Counted from the stretch's first letter, positions 36,152-46,293 are shown. The stretch: DNA of 64,000 nucleotides from an uncultured Nitrospira sp. (GCA_902500715.1 CABVRO010000002.1:1-64000), one strand, 5' to 3'. Notes: generated by a model not told the origin, from the letters alone. Numbers and translations: made by a program.

Positions 36152-37531
36152 ATGAATACCATTGTCGAAGATTCCCTCCGTCGGCAGGAGCCGCTGTCAA
36201 CATGTGCCTCATGGCTGCGTGAGCATCCCATTCTCGCATCAGTAATCATCTTGCTCTGCGCGCTCTCGGTTCGACTGATCCTCACGTGGCGCGCCGACCC
36301 GGTCGAGCTGGTGTTTCCCGACTCTGGAACGTACTTAGATCCGGCGTTGAGCCTGCATGAGTCGGGATCGTTTCTGAATAAGTACCAGACCCCGGAAATC
36401 ACCCGGACGCCCGGTTATCCGCTGTTCCTTGCTACCCTCATGACTGTCTTTGGCACGGAAGTACGCGCCCTCTTGATTGCCCAGACGGTCATCGTGTCGT
36501 TGAGCGTAGTCATTCTGTATGGGTTGGCCAGACACATTCTTCCGCCGGTGATGGCATTCGCGGGAGCGTGGCTGGCCGCCGTTTCACCCTGGGGGGCAGT
36601 AAGAGCCGGTTTCCTGCTGACCGATGGGGTGTTTCTCTTGCTCTTGGTTTCATTGTTCGCTCTGATGTACGGCGTCATTCGATCTGCGCGGAGCACGGTG
36701 ATGGTCATCCTCGGCGGCAGCCTGGTCGGGCTGCTGACAAGCGCTGTGGTGCTTGTCAGACCGATCTTTCCGCTGATTCTCTTCGTCGCCGTCGTCCTGA
36801 TGTTGTTCTATCCCGATAGGCGGAGTCGCGCCTGGCTGCTGGTGGCGATGATGGTGCTCAGCGCGTTGATACCATTACATCTCTGGAAGATGCGGAACCT
36901 CCAAGAGGCGCAGTTTCATGGTTTCAGCGACGTGTCAGGGAAGGCGGCCTGGCAATGGTTAGCCTCCAGCGTGAAAGCGCAGGTTCCAGGGGCATCCGGA
37001 GATCGTTGGGCGATGCTCAAAGCCGCCGAACAGGACGAAACTCATTGGACCCTGTCGCTTCAAGAGGCCGATGACGAGCGGTGGCGATTGGCGAAAGAAG
37101 TCTTCACGGCGCATCCGTTCCTCACGGCCTATGCGTTCACGCTCAACGCAATCGAAGCCCTGATCCATCCTGAGCCGGATATCCTGGCTCCGGCGCGCTT
37201 GCGCTTCTACGGCGATACAGTCCTCTTGGGAGGGCTTTGGATGGCGTTCATCGCCTGCGCGGCCATGGGGCTATGGCATGTTTGGAATAATGCCCCAGAC
37301 GACCAGACTATCGATCGGCACTGGCTGATGGCCATGCTGTTGATCTGCTTCTCGCTCACCATGACGGCAGGGATATCGTTCGGGGCCGGGGCTCGATATC
37401 GAGTGCCGTTGGAGCCGATTGTGTCGTTGCTGGCAGGCGTTGGGCTCGTGCGACTCGCGACCGTTGTCTACGCGAATCGCCGGGCGGAATCTGGCGGCAG
37501 CAACTCCCTTCAAGTTCAGGATATCGGGTAA
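36152..37531 (+). CDS. GT-C (GT39/ArnT-like) membrane glycosyltransferase
   Basis: 459 residues with about ten membrane helices. The first periplasmic loop carries an acidic motif (VFPDSGTYLDPALSL), and TRTPGYPLFLA is characteristic of the dolichyl-phosphate-mannose/ArnT superfamily, which use polyprenyl-phosphate sugars on the outer face of the membrane. The GT2 enzyme at 46.3 kb, which resembles polyprenyl-phosphate-sugar synthases, could supply its donor. It is 74 nt after the ligase-like gene. Confidence 0.82.
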   Translation: MNTIVEDSLRRQEPLSTCASWLREHPILASVIILLCALSVRLILTWRADPVELVFPDSGTYLDPALSLHESGSFLNKYQTPEITRTPGYPLFLATLMTVFGTEVRALLIAQTVIVSLSVVILYGLARHILPPVMAFAGAWLAAVSPWGAVRAGFLLTDGVFLLLLVSLFALMYGVIRSARSTVMVILGGSLVGLLTSAVVLVRPIFPLILFVAVVLMLFYPDRRSRAWLLVAMMVLSALIPLHLWKMRNLQEAQFHGFSDVSGKAAWQWLASSVKAQVPGASGDRWAMLKAAEQDETHWTLSLQEADDERWRLAKEVFTAHPFLTAYAFTLNAIEALIHPEPDILAPARLRFYGDTVLLGGLWMAFIACAAMGLWHVWNNAPDDQTIDRHWLMAMLLICFSLTMTAGISFGAGARYRVPLEPIVSLLAGVGLVRLATVVYANRRAESGGSNSLQVQDIG

Positions 37532-37595
37532 TGTTTTGAGTGTGCCGGCAACAGCAGGGTGAACGTGTAACCGCAGCTCGAACGTTGAGTGAAGA

Positions 37596-39884
37596 GTGCA
37601 TCAATTTTCTTCCGTACAGAATAGCCTTCCTGACACAGGGCATCTTGTGCCCGCGTCAAGCACGAAGGGAATGCCTTCGACGGAGGGGCCATGTTGCCGG
37701 CTGCTCTACGTAGTCGGCCAACTAGGTCTTGGCGGGCAAGAGCGTCAATTGTGCTATCTGCTGCGCGTGCTCGACCGTGCCTACTATCAGCCCGCAGTAG
37801 TGGTCTGGAATTCTTCACAAGCGGATGTTTATGTGCATGAAATTTCCAAACTCGGAGTTCCCATTTATACGTTTTCAGAGGGAATATCTCGGCCTGAAAA
37901 ATTATGGCGCTTTCGAAAACTCGTCAAACGTCTCGATCCCGAATTGCTCCATTCCTACAGTTTTTTCACAAACTTCCCTGCCTGGTTCGCGACAATCGGG
38001 ACAAAGATCATCCCGATAGGGTCTATCCGCAACAATTTTCTCAACGACCGCCGCCTAGCAGGAAGAGTGTTCGGGCTGTTGAGTGCAGGATGGCCGGATA
38101 GGCAAATCTGCAACAGCATGGCAGCCCAACAAGCGGCGGCTTTAGCCCGTTGGCCGTTTAAGCCTCGGCGATTGCAATTAGTCAGAAACGGCATAGACGT
38201 CGATGAGTTTTCGCTAGGCCTCTCTCCATCGAACAAGCAGCCACTATTAGCCATTGGGCGTCTTTATCCAGAGAAGCGATGGGATAGACTGATTTCGGCG
38301 GTCGGCTTGCTCGCGGCTCAAGGGATATCGTTGCATCTGCGATTTGCCGGAGATGGCCCCTTGCTTCAGACTCTTCATTCACATGCTAAGCATGTGGGGG
38401 TAGCCCATTTGATTGAGTTTCTTGGTCCCCGGAGAGACATCAAAGAATTGCTCGCCGAGTCGAGGTTTCTGGTCCACACAGCAGCAGAAGAGGGCTGTCC
38501 CAATGTTGTCATGGAAGCCATGGCATGCGGCAGGCCGGTTGTCGCCATGGATGCCGGAGATGTTCCGTACCTGGTTGAAAATGGACGTACTGGATTTGTG
38601 GTGCGTCAAGATGATGAGGCAGCCCTCGCCGACCGGATGAGATTGTTGCTCAACGACGACGACTTGTGCCTGAACATGGGGCAAGCAGCTCGTACAAAAG
38701 CAGAACAGGAGTTCAGTTTAGATCGATTGATGAATCAAACCTTACACACCTATCGAGCGGCTGGTTGGAGTGATGCACGCATGCAGCGTGGACCTGAAGA
38801 GCAGTGGTCTCAAGAGACTGGTGACAGGGGGGCGGGTAGGGTGCGAGTCCTCGCCGTCACCAATATGTATCCGGCTTCTTCCTCCCCACATGCCGGTCGC
38901 TTCGTTCAGGAGCAGATCGACGGCCTGCGGCGGGCAGGGGTCGATGTCGAGGTCTTGTTTATCGACCGCCTTAGGCATGGCATGCGAGTGTATGCGGATC
39001 TTCCGCGATTATTGTCAAAAGCCGTGACCGAGTATGAGCCTGACCTCGTCCATTCCATGTACGGAGGTATTATGGCTCGGCTTGTGGTGCAGGTCGTGAA
39101 AGACAGGCCGGTTGTAGTGAGCTTTCATGGGTCTGACTTGTTAGGCCAATCCTTTGAGAGGCCTAGCCGAAGACTGTTTGCTGCTTGTGGTGTGCTCGCA
39201 TCGAAGCAAGCTGCCAAACGGTGCAGCGGAGTGGTCCTGGTGGCAGAACATTTGCGGCGATCGCTTCCAGCGGCCCGCCGGCATTCATTCGTTCAAGTGA
39301 TTCCTTGTGGAATCGATCTGAACCTGTTCAAGCCCCTAGAGAGGGATCGATGTTGCGAGAAGCTTGGCTGGAAGAGAGGAAAGTTTCACATTCTTTTTCA
39401 GAACACGGGTGATCCTGTTAAGCGACCCCGCCTGGCCTATTCTGCATTAGACTGTCTGAAGAACAAATTGAATGTCGATGCCGAAATTCATGAACTGCGC
39501 GGTGTGAGATATGACCAAGTGCCGGTGTGGTTGGGCGCAAGCGATGTCCTGCTGGTGACATCCTTTCACGAGGGATCGCCAACCATCGTAAAGGAGGCCT
39601 TGGCCTGCAATCTGCCAATCGTGTCCGTCGCCGTCGGGGACATACCTCAACGAATTGACGGAATTGACGGGAGCTACCTTTCGGAGCCTACTCCCGATGA
39701 CTTAGCTGACAAGTTGCAAATGGTGCGCATCAACGCCAAACGAATAGAAGCAGGGAGCGCTATCGAGGCACTCTCAGTAGATCACGCAGCTCGCCAACTT
39801 AGCCGGTTTTACCAGGACGTAATTCATGCACGAGGAACTACGCAAGCAGTTCTCGGTGTTCAATCGCAGAATGATGGGCGGTAA
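37596..39884 (+). CDS. double GT4 glycosyltransferase fusion
   Basis: 762 residues containing two complete GT-B modules. Module 1 (about 34-390): LLYVVGQLGLGGQERQL, RNGIDVDEF, LLAIGRLYPEKRWDRL, EEGCPNVVMEAMACGRPVVA. Module 2 (about 420-745): VRVLAVTNMYPASSSPHAGR, SFHGSDLLG, IPCGIDLNLFKP, FHEGSPTIVKEALACNLPIV. A linker of about 30 residues joins them. GC content appears lower and codon use different from its neighbours (many TTA, ATT, TTT codons), so it may be a recent arrival together with the reverse-strand gene beside it. GTG start at 37596; ATG 37671 is a possible alternative. It could add two consecutive sugars. Confidence 0.88.
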   Translation: MHQFSSVQNSLPDTGHLVPASSTKGMPSTEGPCCRLLYVVGQLGLGGQERQLCYLLRVLDRAYYQPAVVVWNSSQADVYVHEISKLGVPIYTFSEGISRPEKLWRFRKLVKRLDPELLHSYSFFTNFPAWFATIGTKIIPIGSIRNNFLNDRRLAGRVFGLLSAGWPDRQICNSMAAQQAAALARWPFKPRRLQLVRNGIDVDEFSLGLSPSNKQPLLAIGRLYPEKRWDRLISAVGLLAAQGISLHLRFAGDGPLLQTLHSHAKHVGVAHLIEFLGPRRDIKELLAESRFLVHTAAEEGCPNVVMEAMACGRPVVAMDAGDVPYLVENGRTGFVVRQDDEAALADRMRLLLNDDDLCLNMGQAARTKAEQEFSLDRLMNQTLHTYRAAGWSDARMQRGPEEQWSQETGDRGAGRVRVLAVTNMYPASSSPHAGRFVQEQIDGLRRAGVDVEVLFIDRLRHGMRVYADLPRLLSKAVTEYEPDLVHSMYGGIMARLVVQVVKDRPVVVSFHGSDLLGQSFERPSRRLFAACGVLASKQAAKRCSGVVLVAEHLRRSLPAARRHSFVQVIPCGIDLNLFKPLERDRCCEKLGWKRGKFHILFQNTGDPVKRPRLAYSALDCLKNKLNVDAEIHELRGVRYDQVPVWLGASDVLLVTSFHEGSPTIVKEALACNLPIVSVAVGDIPQRIDGIDGSYLSEPTPDDLADKLQMVRINAKRIEAGSAIEALSVDHAARQLSRFYQDVIHARGTTQAVLGVQSQNDGR

Positions 39885-39920
39885 TGTTTAGTATGCCGTC
39901 CATCGTTTTGGCGGCTGGCA

Positions 39921-41216
39921 CTACGGGGTATTGACCGATTTGATGACTGGTTGGGCTGGTGGAATTGTGTCGGTCGTGGTTGAGCCGTATTCGTACGCCC
40001 CTATGTCATGGGTGCCCTGTTGCGGACGTGCCAATCCTGCGTTGTCGTGAGGAACCTGTACAAGCACCACGCCTTGGTTGATAGCCGGACTGGTTGCTTG
40101 CAATTTGAAATTTCCGCCAAGCTCATCGACGAACTTAGGGTCTGTCAATAAATTGTTTGAAGTAACAGTACCGGAGCCTTTATTCCCGATCGCACCCCCA
40201 TTCTTGTACACAATATTATTCTTGATCTCGGTTTGTGAGCTGCTGGAGAAGACGTCTATTCCTAGCCCCGGTAGATTGCTGTATACGGTGTTGTTGTAGA
40301 CCTTGGTTAGCGATGCCGTAGTTGCAGATGTCCACTGATTACCCACCTGAATGCCGTTCTTGTTCAGTCTCACGATGTTGTTCATGACCAGGTTGCCTGT
40401 TCCATTGTCCACCAGAATTCCGGGAGCAGAACCACTGGTCAATGCGTTGTTGTAGATCTCATTTCCGTCGATGGTATTGTTGTCTGCTGTGACTGCAGAA
40501 TTGCCCGTGTAAATATGCACGCCGAAACCGGTGTTATTGTGGACCTTGCAATTCCGAACGAGATTGCCGCTCGTGGCAAGGTAAAAGCCATGGTCGCGTG
40601 ACTCCACCCCGTTATGATGGACATTGCAACCGATAAATTCAAAGAATGTGGGGTTGCTGGATGAACCACGGGTTATTAGTACGCCGGAACCAGCAGCGTT
40701 CTTAATTTCAACGTTGCTGAACCGGACATGATGTGCCCCACCGTACCCGCTGATGCCATAACTACAGCCGTATCCATTGCTGCACGAACGTTGGAGATTG
40801 GCGCCATCTAAAACCAAGTTGCTGAAGACAACATATTGGATGGCGGGGTTCGCAAGGTTGATGACTTCAGCTCCCCCTACAGGTTGTAAAATAACCATCT
40901 CTCCAGAATATCCCGAAATAACGGGCGCATTGGACCACGAGTTCCCAGTAGGAATTGTTTGCGAGTTGCTGTTGATTCTTTCAGGATAAATTCCGCCTCG
41001 AATGTAGAGCGTGTCACCTGTCGCTAGTGCACGTACCCCTCGTTGAATAGTTTTGAATGGCATTAGATCAGAGCCTGAGTTCGCGTCGTTTCCAGTTGTT
41101 GCAACATAATACGTTGCAGCCTCCGTCACGACCGTCCCGATGAACATCGAGAGGATGCTCAGTCCCCACAGGAATAGCTGGACATGGCTCTTATTGACAC
41201 GCCGGTTCATCGCCAT
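39921..41216 (-). CDS. secreted right-handed parallel beta-helix protein
   Basis: 431 residues. Signal peptide at about 1-33 ending TEA before ATYYVATTGNDANSG, the typical start of DUF1565/NosD-like beta-helix proteins. Repeats of about 22-25 residues with NN-I/V ladders follow (NNTIDGNEIYNN, MNNIVRLNKNG, YNNTVYSN, IKNNIVYKNG), ending with NQGVVLVQVP and HDIGAYEYG. These folds often cleave or modify polysaccharides (lyase, epimerase), so it may act on the product of this locus. AAGAGGAGG lies before the ATG. It is the only reverse gene in the cluster and has lower GC. The C-terminus DTIPPAQPVIKSVNTP looks like the start of a linker to a lost domain. Confidence 0.85.
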   Translation of the reverse strand: MAMNRRVNKSHVQLFLWGLSILSMFIGTVVTEAATYYVATTGNDANSGSDLMPFKTIQRGVRALATGDTLYIRGGIYPERINSNSQTIPTGNSWSNAPVISGYSGEMVILQPVGGAEVINLANPAIQYVVFSNLVLDGANLQRSCSNGYGCSYGISGYGGAHHVRFSNVEIKNAAGSGVLITRGSSSNPTFFEFIGCNVHHNGVESRDHGFYLATSGNLVRNCKVHNNTGFGVHIYTGNSAVTADNNTIDGNEIYNNALTSGSAPGILVDNGTGNLVMNNIVRLNKNGIQVGNQWTSATTASLTKVYNNTVYSNLPGLGIDVFSSSSQTEIKNNIVYKNGGAIGNKGSGTVTSNNLLTDPKFVDELGGNFKLQATSPAINQGVVLVQVPHDNAGLARPQQGTHDIGAYEYGSTTTDTIPPAQPVIKSVNTP

Positions 41217-41610
41217 TTGGGCCTCCTCTTAACATGCTGACGGCGAGGGGGTGCTCTGGTCTCTTCTGACTAGAGCAGAATACATGCCGTCCGACTCATC
41301 TCATGAATGTGCACGTTATCAATAGCTTAAACGCGAGCCTCCCAAAGGAGCCCGTTCACGATTGTAGGTAATTGCCTGCAGCAGGCTACAGGAATCGTTG
41401 TGATTGTCGAAGTGCAGCCCTCAGCCAGAATACCTGCCCCAAGACGGTGCGGTCCGGGAGACAGGCTGAAGGGCGGCGAGGGCTAACGGGTACTTCTGAG
41501 GAACGCAACAACCGAGAAACAGAGTGTGCCAGTTTTGGCAGAGAAAAAGAAAGCCGAAAATACAAGTTTTTTTCCAGGGGGCCTCTCTCGTGCATGTGAA
41601 CTCCCCATTA
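41217..41610. other. 394-bp divergent intergenic region
   Basis: No gene is convincing here. It separates the reverse-strand beta-helix gene from a GT2 gene and must contain start signals for both directions. A small hairpin TGCCA-gttt-TGGCA is at 41527-41540 and a run of seven T at about 41567-41573. The GC-rich segment 41430-41510 could fold but matches no RNA family I know. Confidence 0.5.
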
Positions 41611-42708
41611 ATGAAGAAATCTACCAACAATATTCTCTATCTGCCGTTGTCGATGCCGCGCTGTCTCGTGACGGTCATCGTGCCTTGCCGAAATGAGAAG
41701 GAATCGATCGAAGCCTGTGTGCGATCCATCTTGGAACAGAAGGAACCGGGTGGGGATTTTGAACTGGTTGTCGTCGATGGTCTTTCAGATGACGGGACGA
41801 GCGAGATTCTTTCAAGGCTGTCCAGAGAATACCCGGCGTTGAAGCTCATGGCGAACCCCAAACGAACGATGCCGAGTGCAGTCAATCTTGGGATCGCCGC
41901 TGCAAGAGGTCGCTACATCGCCATCATGGGCGCCCATAATCGCTACGCTCCGGACTATCTTCAGCAGGCGGTGGGGGTACTAGAGGAAACCCAGGCGGAC
42001 AATGTGGGGGGCAGCATGGTCTGCGAGGGCGATTCGTATGTGCAAGAAGCCATCGCCCTCGCTCACCATAGCGGATTCAGCGTCGGCGGGGCGCGATGGC
42101 ACGATCCGCAATACGAAGGTCCGGCCGACACGGTGTTCGGCGGGGTCTACCGCCGGGACGTGTTCGACCGGATCGGGCCCTTCGATGAGGAGTTGGTCCG
42201 TAATCAGGACGATGAGCTCAATCTTCGCTTAGTGCAGCAGGGCGGGCGCATCTGGCACTCGCCTCGTATCAGAAGCTGGTACAAGCCGCGGAGGAGCCTG
42301 CACTCCCTCCTGCAACAGTATGTGCAATACGGGTATTGGCGGGTGCGGGTGATACAGAAACGGAAGGCCGCCGCGTCGATCCGGCAGTACGTGCCTGGGA
42401 CATTTGTATTCTCTCTCATCGCGTTGCCGGCCGCCGGCTTCCTCTGGTCGCCGCTCTGGTGGCTCTGGGGCGGGGAACTGGTTACGTACGCGCTGTGCAC
42501 GCTCGGGATCTCGTTCGCCGTGGCTGCGCGCAAGGGCTGGCGATACCTGCCCATACTGCCACTGGTGTTCGCCTGCTACCACTTGGGGTATGGAACAGGC
42601 TTTTTGCACGGCGTGATTGATTTCGTCTTGCTCCGTCGACAGGCGACAGAGACCCACAGCGCCTTGACCCGGACATCCGACTCGCCCGAAACCTCCGGTC
42701 TTTCGTAG
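41611..42708 (+). CDS. GT2-family glycosyltransferase, ExoA-like
   Basis: About 365 residues from ATG 41611 (ATG 41653 is an alternative; both lack a good ribosome-binding site). The GT-A domain opens with LVTVIVPCRNEKESIEACVR and VVDGLSDDGTSE; IAIMGAHNRYAPDYL carries the region usually called DXD, and FDEELVRNQDDELNLRL the acid-base motif. Two or three C-terminal membrane helices (from about 285) anchor it. It resembles succinoglycan ExoA-type beta-glucosyltransferases. It starts a further run of same-strand genes after the reverse beta-helix gene. Confidence 0.87.
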   Translation: MKKSTNNILYLPLSMPRCLVTVIVPCRNEKESIEACVRSILEQKEPGGDFELVVVDGLSDDGTSEILSRLSREYPALKLMANPKRTMPSAVNLGIAAARGRYIAIMGAHNRYAPDYLQQAVGVLEETQADNVGGSMVCEGDSYVQEAIALAHHSGFSVGGARWHDPQYEGPADTVFGGVYRRDVFDRIGPFDEELVRNQDDELNLRLVQQGGRIWHSPRIRSWYKPRRSLHSLLQQYVQYGYWRVRVIQKRKAAASIRQYVPGTFVFSLIALPAAGFLWSPLWWLWGGELVTYALCTLGISFAVAARKGWRYLPILPLVFACYHLGYGTGFLHGVIDFVLLRRQATETHSALTRTSDSPETSGLS

Positions 42709-42723
42709 GATCGATGGAGTGTC

Positions 42724-43440
42724 ATGATAACTGAACCGCAGACTGCCGACTCCACCCTGGCCGAAGAAGCCCGGATCAAGCAGGCGTACAAAAAGACGAA
42801 ACCCGTTGGATACTACTCCTTCTTCGATCCCGGCAATCTGTTTCTGGTTCAGGAACGGGAAAAACTGCTTCTGAAACGGTTGCGGCAAGGTGGCCGAGCG
42901 CCTCTGGCCGGACAGCGGCTGCTTGAGATCGGGTGCGGGTCTGGGCACTGGTTGAGGGAATTTATCAAGTGGGGAATCAAGCCGGGGGATGTCACCGGCG
43001 TAGATCTCCGGCCCGATGTCCTCGCGAGCGCCGCCGACCTCTGTCCGCAAGGGGTGACGCTCCGTTGCTCAAACGGCAGTCGGCTGGACTTTCCCGACGA
43101 AAGCTTCGATCTCGTGCTCCAATCCCTCGTCTTCACCTCGGTCCTCGATCAGACCATGAAAGAGGAAATGGCCCGGGAGATGATGCGTGTTCTCAAGCAA
43201 GACGGCCTGATCGTCTGGTACGACTTTCATGTCGACAATCCCTGGAATCCGAATGTCCGCGGTGTCCGCAAGGCCGACATCGCCGGGCTGTTCCCGAACT
43301 GTTCGATCGCACTCGATCGCGTCTCGCTGGCCTTGCCGGTCGCCAAACGGCTGGCGCACTGGTCCTGGTTGCTCTGTTACCTGCTCGAACGCCTCCGGTT
43401 GTTCAATACCCACTATCTGGGCCTGATTCAGAAACCGTAA
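42724..43440 (+). CDS. SAM-dependent methyltransferase
   Basis: 238 residues. Class I fold: [15 protein letters not shown] (motif I), [41 protein letters not shown]. The N-terminal [19 protein letters not shown] segment is peculiar to polysaccharide-locus methyltransferases. It probably methylates a sugar hydroxyl or a terminal residue; together with the Wzt C-terminal domain this could be chain termination. It lies 15 nt after the GT2 gene. Confidence 0.85.
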   Translation: MITEPQTADSTLAEEARIKQAYKKTKPVGYYSFFDPGNLFLVQEREKLLLKRLRQGGRAPLAGQRLLEIGCGSGHWLREFIKWGIKPGDVTGVDLRPDVLASAADLCPQGVTLRCSNGSRLDFPDESFDLVLQSLVFTSVLDQTMKEEMAREMMRVLKQDGLIVWYDFHVDNPWNPNVRGVRKADIAGLFPNCSIALDRVSLALPVAKRLAHWSWLLCYLLERLRLFNTHYLGLIQKP

Positions 43441-43598
43441 CGCGCCGTTTCCCTCGAGCCGAATCTCAATCTCCTCCCGCTCCGCAGCATTGCGATGGCA
43501 GGGATCACGAAACTCCGTCCCACTTTCATTCACCAAGCGGGTGCCTGCACTCGTCACTCACGAGACGGGTATCCGCAACACAGGAAAGGCTCGCTACC

Positions 43599-45245
43599 AT
43601 GATGGCCACGCAGGGCAACACATCTGAGATCCGTCCGAACATGGCAGTCGTCGGGTCCGGGTATTGGGGGAAGAACCTGGTGCGGAACTTTGCGGAATTG
43701 GGCGCGCTGGCTGTGATCTGCGACACGAATAAGGAGACCAGAGACGCTCTCGCGGCTCAGTATCCAGGCTGCCGCGCGGTAGCCGAGTATGCCGAGGTGT
43801 TGCGCGACGAGACGATTCAGGCCGTGTCGATTGCCACGCCGGCCGAGACTCATGGGGTCCTTGTACGACAAGCGCTGCTGGCAGGCAAGGATGTTCTGGT
43901 GGAGAAACCGCTCTGTCTCGTGGAGGAAGAGGCTCGATCCCTGGTCGCTCTGGCCAGGCAGCAGGGCCGCATCCTCATGGTCGGCCACCTGCTCTGGTAC
44001 CACCCGGCGATTCTGAAGTTGAAAGAACTGATCGACAATGGCGAGCTGGGACGCATCCAGTATGTGTATTCGAACCGTCTGAATCTGGGGAAAATTCGCC
44101 GCGAAGAAAACATTCTCTGGTCGTTTGCCCCGCACGATGTATCGGTCATTTTGGGTTTGCTGGGTGAAATGCCGGAGAGTGTTACCGCCCAGGGCGGCAA
44201 CTATCTGCACCAGCAAATTGCGGACACCACCGTCACCATGCTCTCGTTTCCCAGCGGCGTGAAGTCCCACATCTTTGTGTCCTGGTTGCATCCGTTCAAG
44301 GAGCAGAAACTCATCGTGGTCGGCGATCGGAAGATGGCGGTCTTCGACGATATGGAGAAAAAAGACAAGTTGTTGCTGTATCCGCACTCCATTCACTGGA
44401 AAGGACAGATACCCGTCGCCAATCGGGCAGATGCACAGCCGGTCGAGCTCGCTAAGTCTGAACCGCTCCGCGATGAATGCGCACACTTCCTCGATTGTTT
44501 GCGGACTCGCCGGCGTCCACGGACGGACGGGGAGGAAGGCCTGCGGGTGTTGTCGGTGTTGCAACGCTGCCAGGAGGCGCTGGAACAAAAGCCGGTGGTT
44601 CCTGCGCGAGTGTCTGCGCCCTCAAAGCGAGCGTGGTTTGCCCATGAGTCGGCATTCATCGACGACGGTGTCGAAATCGGGGAGGGAACGAGTATTTGGC
44701 ACGTGTCGCATGTGCTGAAGGGGTCCAGAATCGGGCGCGCCTGCAAGATTGGACAGAATGTCGTGATCGGTCCTAACGCCACCGTCGGCAACGGTGTGAA
44801 GTTGCAGAACAACGTATCGGTCTATGAAGGGGTCACTCTCGAGGATCACGTGTTTTGCGGGCCTTCCATGGTGTTCACCAACGTGTTCAATCCGCGCAGT
44901 GAGATTCCCCGCATGTCGGAACTCAAGCTGACATTGGTGAAACGCGGCGCGACCCTTGGAGCGAATTGCACGATCGTCTGCGGCACGACGATCGGCCGCT
45001 ATGCGTTCGTCGGAGCCGGGTCGGTGGTCACGAAAGATGTTCCGGACTATGCCTGTGTCATGGGATCGCCGGCGAGGATTTCCGGCTGGATGTGTGAGTG
45101 CGGGGCGAAGCTCGCCTGGCAGGCGGAGGAATCCCAGTGTTCATGCGGCGCGAGGTATCAACGAACGGCGGCCGGTGTGTCACGAATCACGGCTCTGCAG
45201 GTGCCCGTAGAACAGACGCTCGTCGCGCCTGCGCTGGAAGGGTAA
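43599..45245 (+). CDS. fused WbpB-like dehydrogenase and WbpD-like acetyltransferase
   Basis: 548 residues from ATG 43599 (GGAAAGG upstream; open frame further upstream is inside the preceding gene). Residues of about 12-330 are a Gfo/Idh/MocA oxidoreductase ([20 protein letters not shown], the EKPL motif with catalytic-type lysine, FAPHDVSVI). From about 345 onward is a left-handed beta-helix acetyltransferase ([61 protein letters not shown]). It ends with a CECG/CSCG pair that could bind zinc. In Pseudomonas WbpB oxidises UDP-GlcNAcA at C3 and WbpD acetylates the 3-amino product. WbpI- and WbpE-like genes at 51.8 and 55.0 kb complete this set. Confidence 0.9.
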   Translation: MMATQGNTSEIRPNMAVVGSGYWGKNLVRNFAELGALAVICDTNKETRDALAAQYPGCRAVAEYAEVLRDETIQAVSIATPAETHGVLVRQALLAGKDVLVEKPLCLVEEEARSLVALARQQGRILMVGHLLWYHPAILKLKELIDNGELGRIQYVYSNRLNLGKIRREENILWSFAPHDVSVILGLLGEMPESVTAQGGNYLHQQIADTTVTMLSFPSGVKSHIFVSWLHPFKEQKLIVVGDRKMAVFDDMEKKDKLLLYPHSIHWKGQIPVANRADAQPVELAKSEPLRDECAHFLDCLRTRRRPRTDGEEGLRVLSVLQRCQEALEQKPVVPARVSAPSKRAWFAHESAFIDDGVEIGEGTSIWHVSHVLKGSRIGRACKIGQNVVIGPNATVGNGVKLQNNVSVYEGVTLEDHVFCGPSMVFTNVFNPRSEIPRMSELKLTLVKRGATLGANCTIVCGTTIGRYAFVGAGSVVTKDVPDYACVMGSPARISGWMCECGAKLAWQAEESQCSCGARYQRTAAGVSRITALQVPVEQTLVAPALEG

Positions 45246-45248
45246 GGT

Positions 45249-46175
45249 ATGGATCGCAGTATCGCCGGCACCTCGACGCGTTCAGCCCCCGGAAATCCGG
45301 CCGGGAGACCGTTGACCATCTGTCCGCTCTGCGGGGACGGCAACCTCGGCACGGTCTATCGATTCCAGGAGTTCTCAGTCCTGAAATGTCGTGCGTGCGA
45401 CGGGTCCTGGCGCAGCAACATGTACTCGCCCGGTGACATCACCGCAATGTACACGGGCGACGAATATTCCAAGAACCCGTACTTCTCGTACGATGTCGAT
45501 CAATTCCAGCAGGCGGCACGCGGACGTTATGCCAACTATGCCGGAGCGCTCTCCGCCATCGAGGCCCGAGTTGGAGTCGGTACGCTCTTGGACGTGGGCT
45601 GCGGCTCGGGAGCATTTCTGACCGTAGCGCAGCAGCGTGGATGGAATGTCTCGGGTATTGAGTTGTCGCCGGAGCTCAGCCAGGTTTCCCGGCGTGCAGT
45701 GCAGGTCGAGGTGATGAATGGGGCGTTCGAATCTGTGGCGTTGCCCGACGAGTCTTACGATGTGGTGACCATGTGGGACATCATCGAGCATGTGCTCGAT
45801 CCGGTGTTGTGTCTGAACAAAGTCAGCCGGATACTCAAACCTGGCGGCGTGGCGTTGTTCTGTACTCCGGATGAAGACAGTCTACTGGCTCGTGCCGGAT
45901 TGTTCTTGTATCGGGTGTCCGGCGGAGCCCTCTCGTATCCGGCGTTGGCGCTGCACCCCACTTATCACACCTACTTCTTTTCGAGAACCGGTTTCACGGC
46001 GCTGCTCGAGCACAGCGGGTTGCAGGTGGAGCGTTGTTATTCTCAGGAAGCATTTTTTGAACATTCGCAATTGCCAAGCCGCCTCGCCAAATGGGGAATA
46101 TGGGCGATCGAGAAAGTCGGCTCCTGGGCCGATCGACGCTATGAGATCGTCTGCCTTGCCCAGAAGCCGGGCTGA
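45249..46175 (+). CDS. methyltransferase with N-terminal zinc-ribbon
   Basis: 308 residues. A CPLC...CRAC zinc-binding pair occurs in the first 55 residues. The class I SAM domain follows: LLDVGCGSGAFLTVAQQRGW, VSGIELSPELS, PDESYDVVTMWDIIEHVLDP, LKPGGVALFCTPDED. A C-terminal extension contains HTYFFSRTGFTALLEHSGL. This arrangement is common for sugar methyltransferases and related enzymes in surface-polysaccharide loci. It begins 3 nt after the preceding fusion gene. Confidence 0.85.
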   Translation: MDRSIAGTSTRSAPGNPAGRPLTICPLCGDGNLGTVYRFQEFSVLKCRACDGSWRSNMYSPGDITAMYTGDEYSKNPYFSYDVDQFQQAARGRYANYAGALSAIEARVGVGTLLDVGCGSGAFLTVAQQRGWNVSGIELSPELSQVSRRAVQVEVMNGAFESVALPDESYDVVTMWDIIEHVLDPVLCLNKVSRILKPGGVALFCTPDEDSLLARAGLFLYRVSGGALSYPALALHPTYHTYFFSRTGFTALLEHSGLQVERCYSQEAFFEHSQLPSRLAKWGIWAIEKVGSWADRRYEIVCLAQKPG

Positions 46176-46293
46176 GATGTAGCGGCGGCGGCTTGTGCCC
46201 GCCTCGTTGGCTTCGACGGGACAGACGCGACTCCTATTCCTCGATGTCATTCCTCATTCACGGTTTTCACGCATCTCACTCTTGGAGCAGATC

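Noticed and set aside
41372-41599. 75-codon frame in the divergent gap
   Set aside because: No ribosome-binding site, overlaps the likely promoter and start region of the next gene, and its translation shows no domain.
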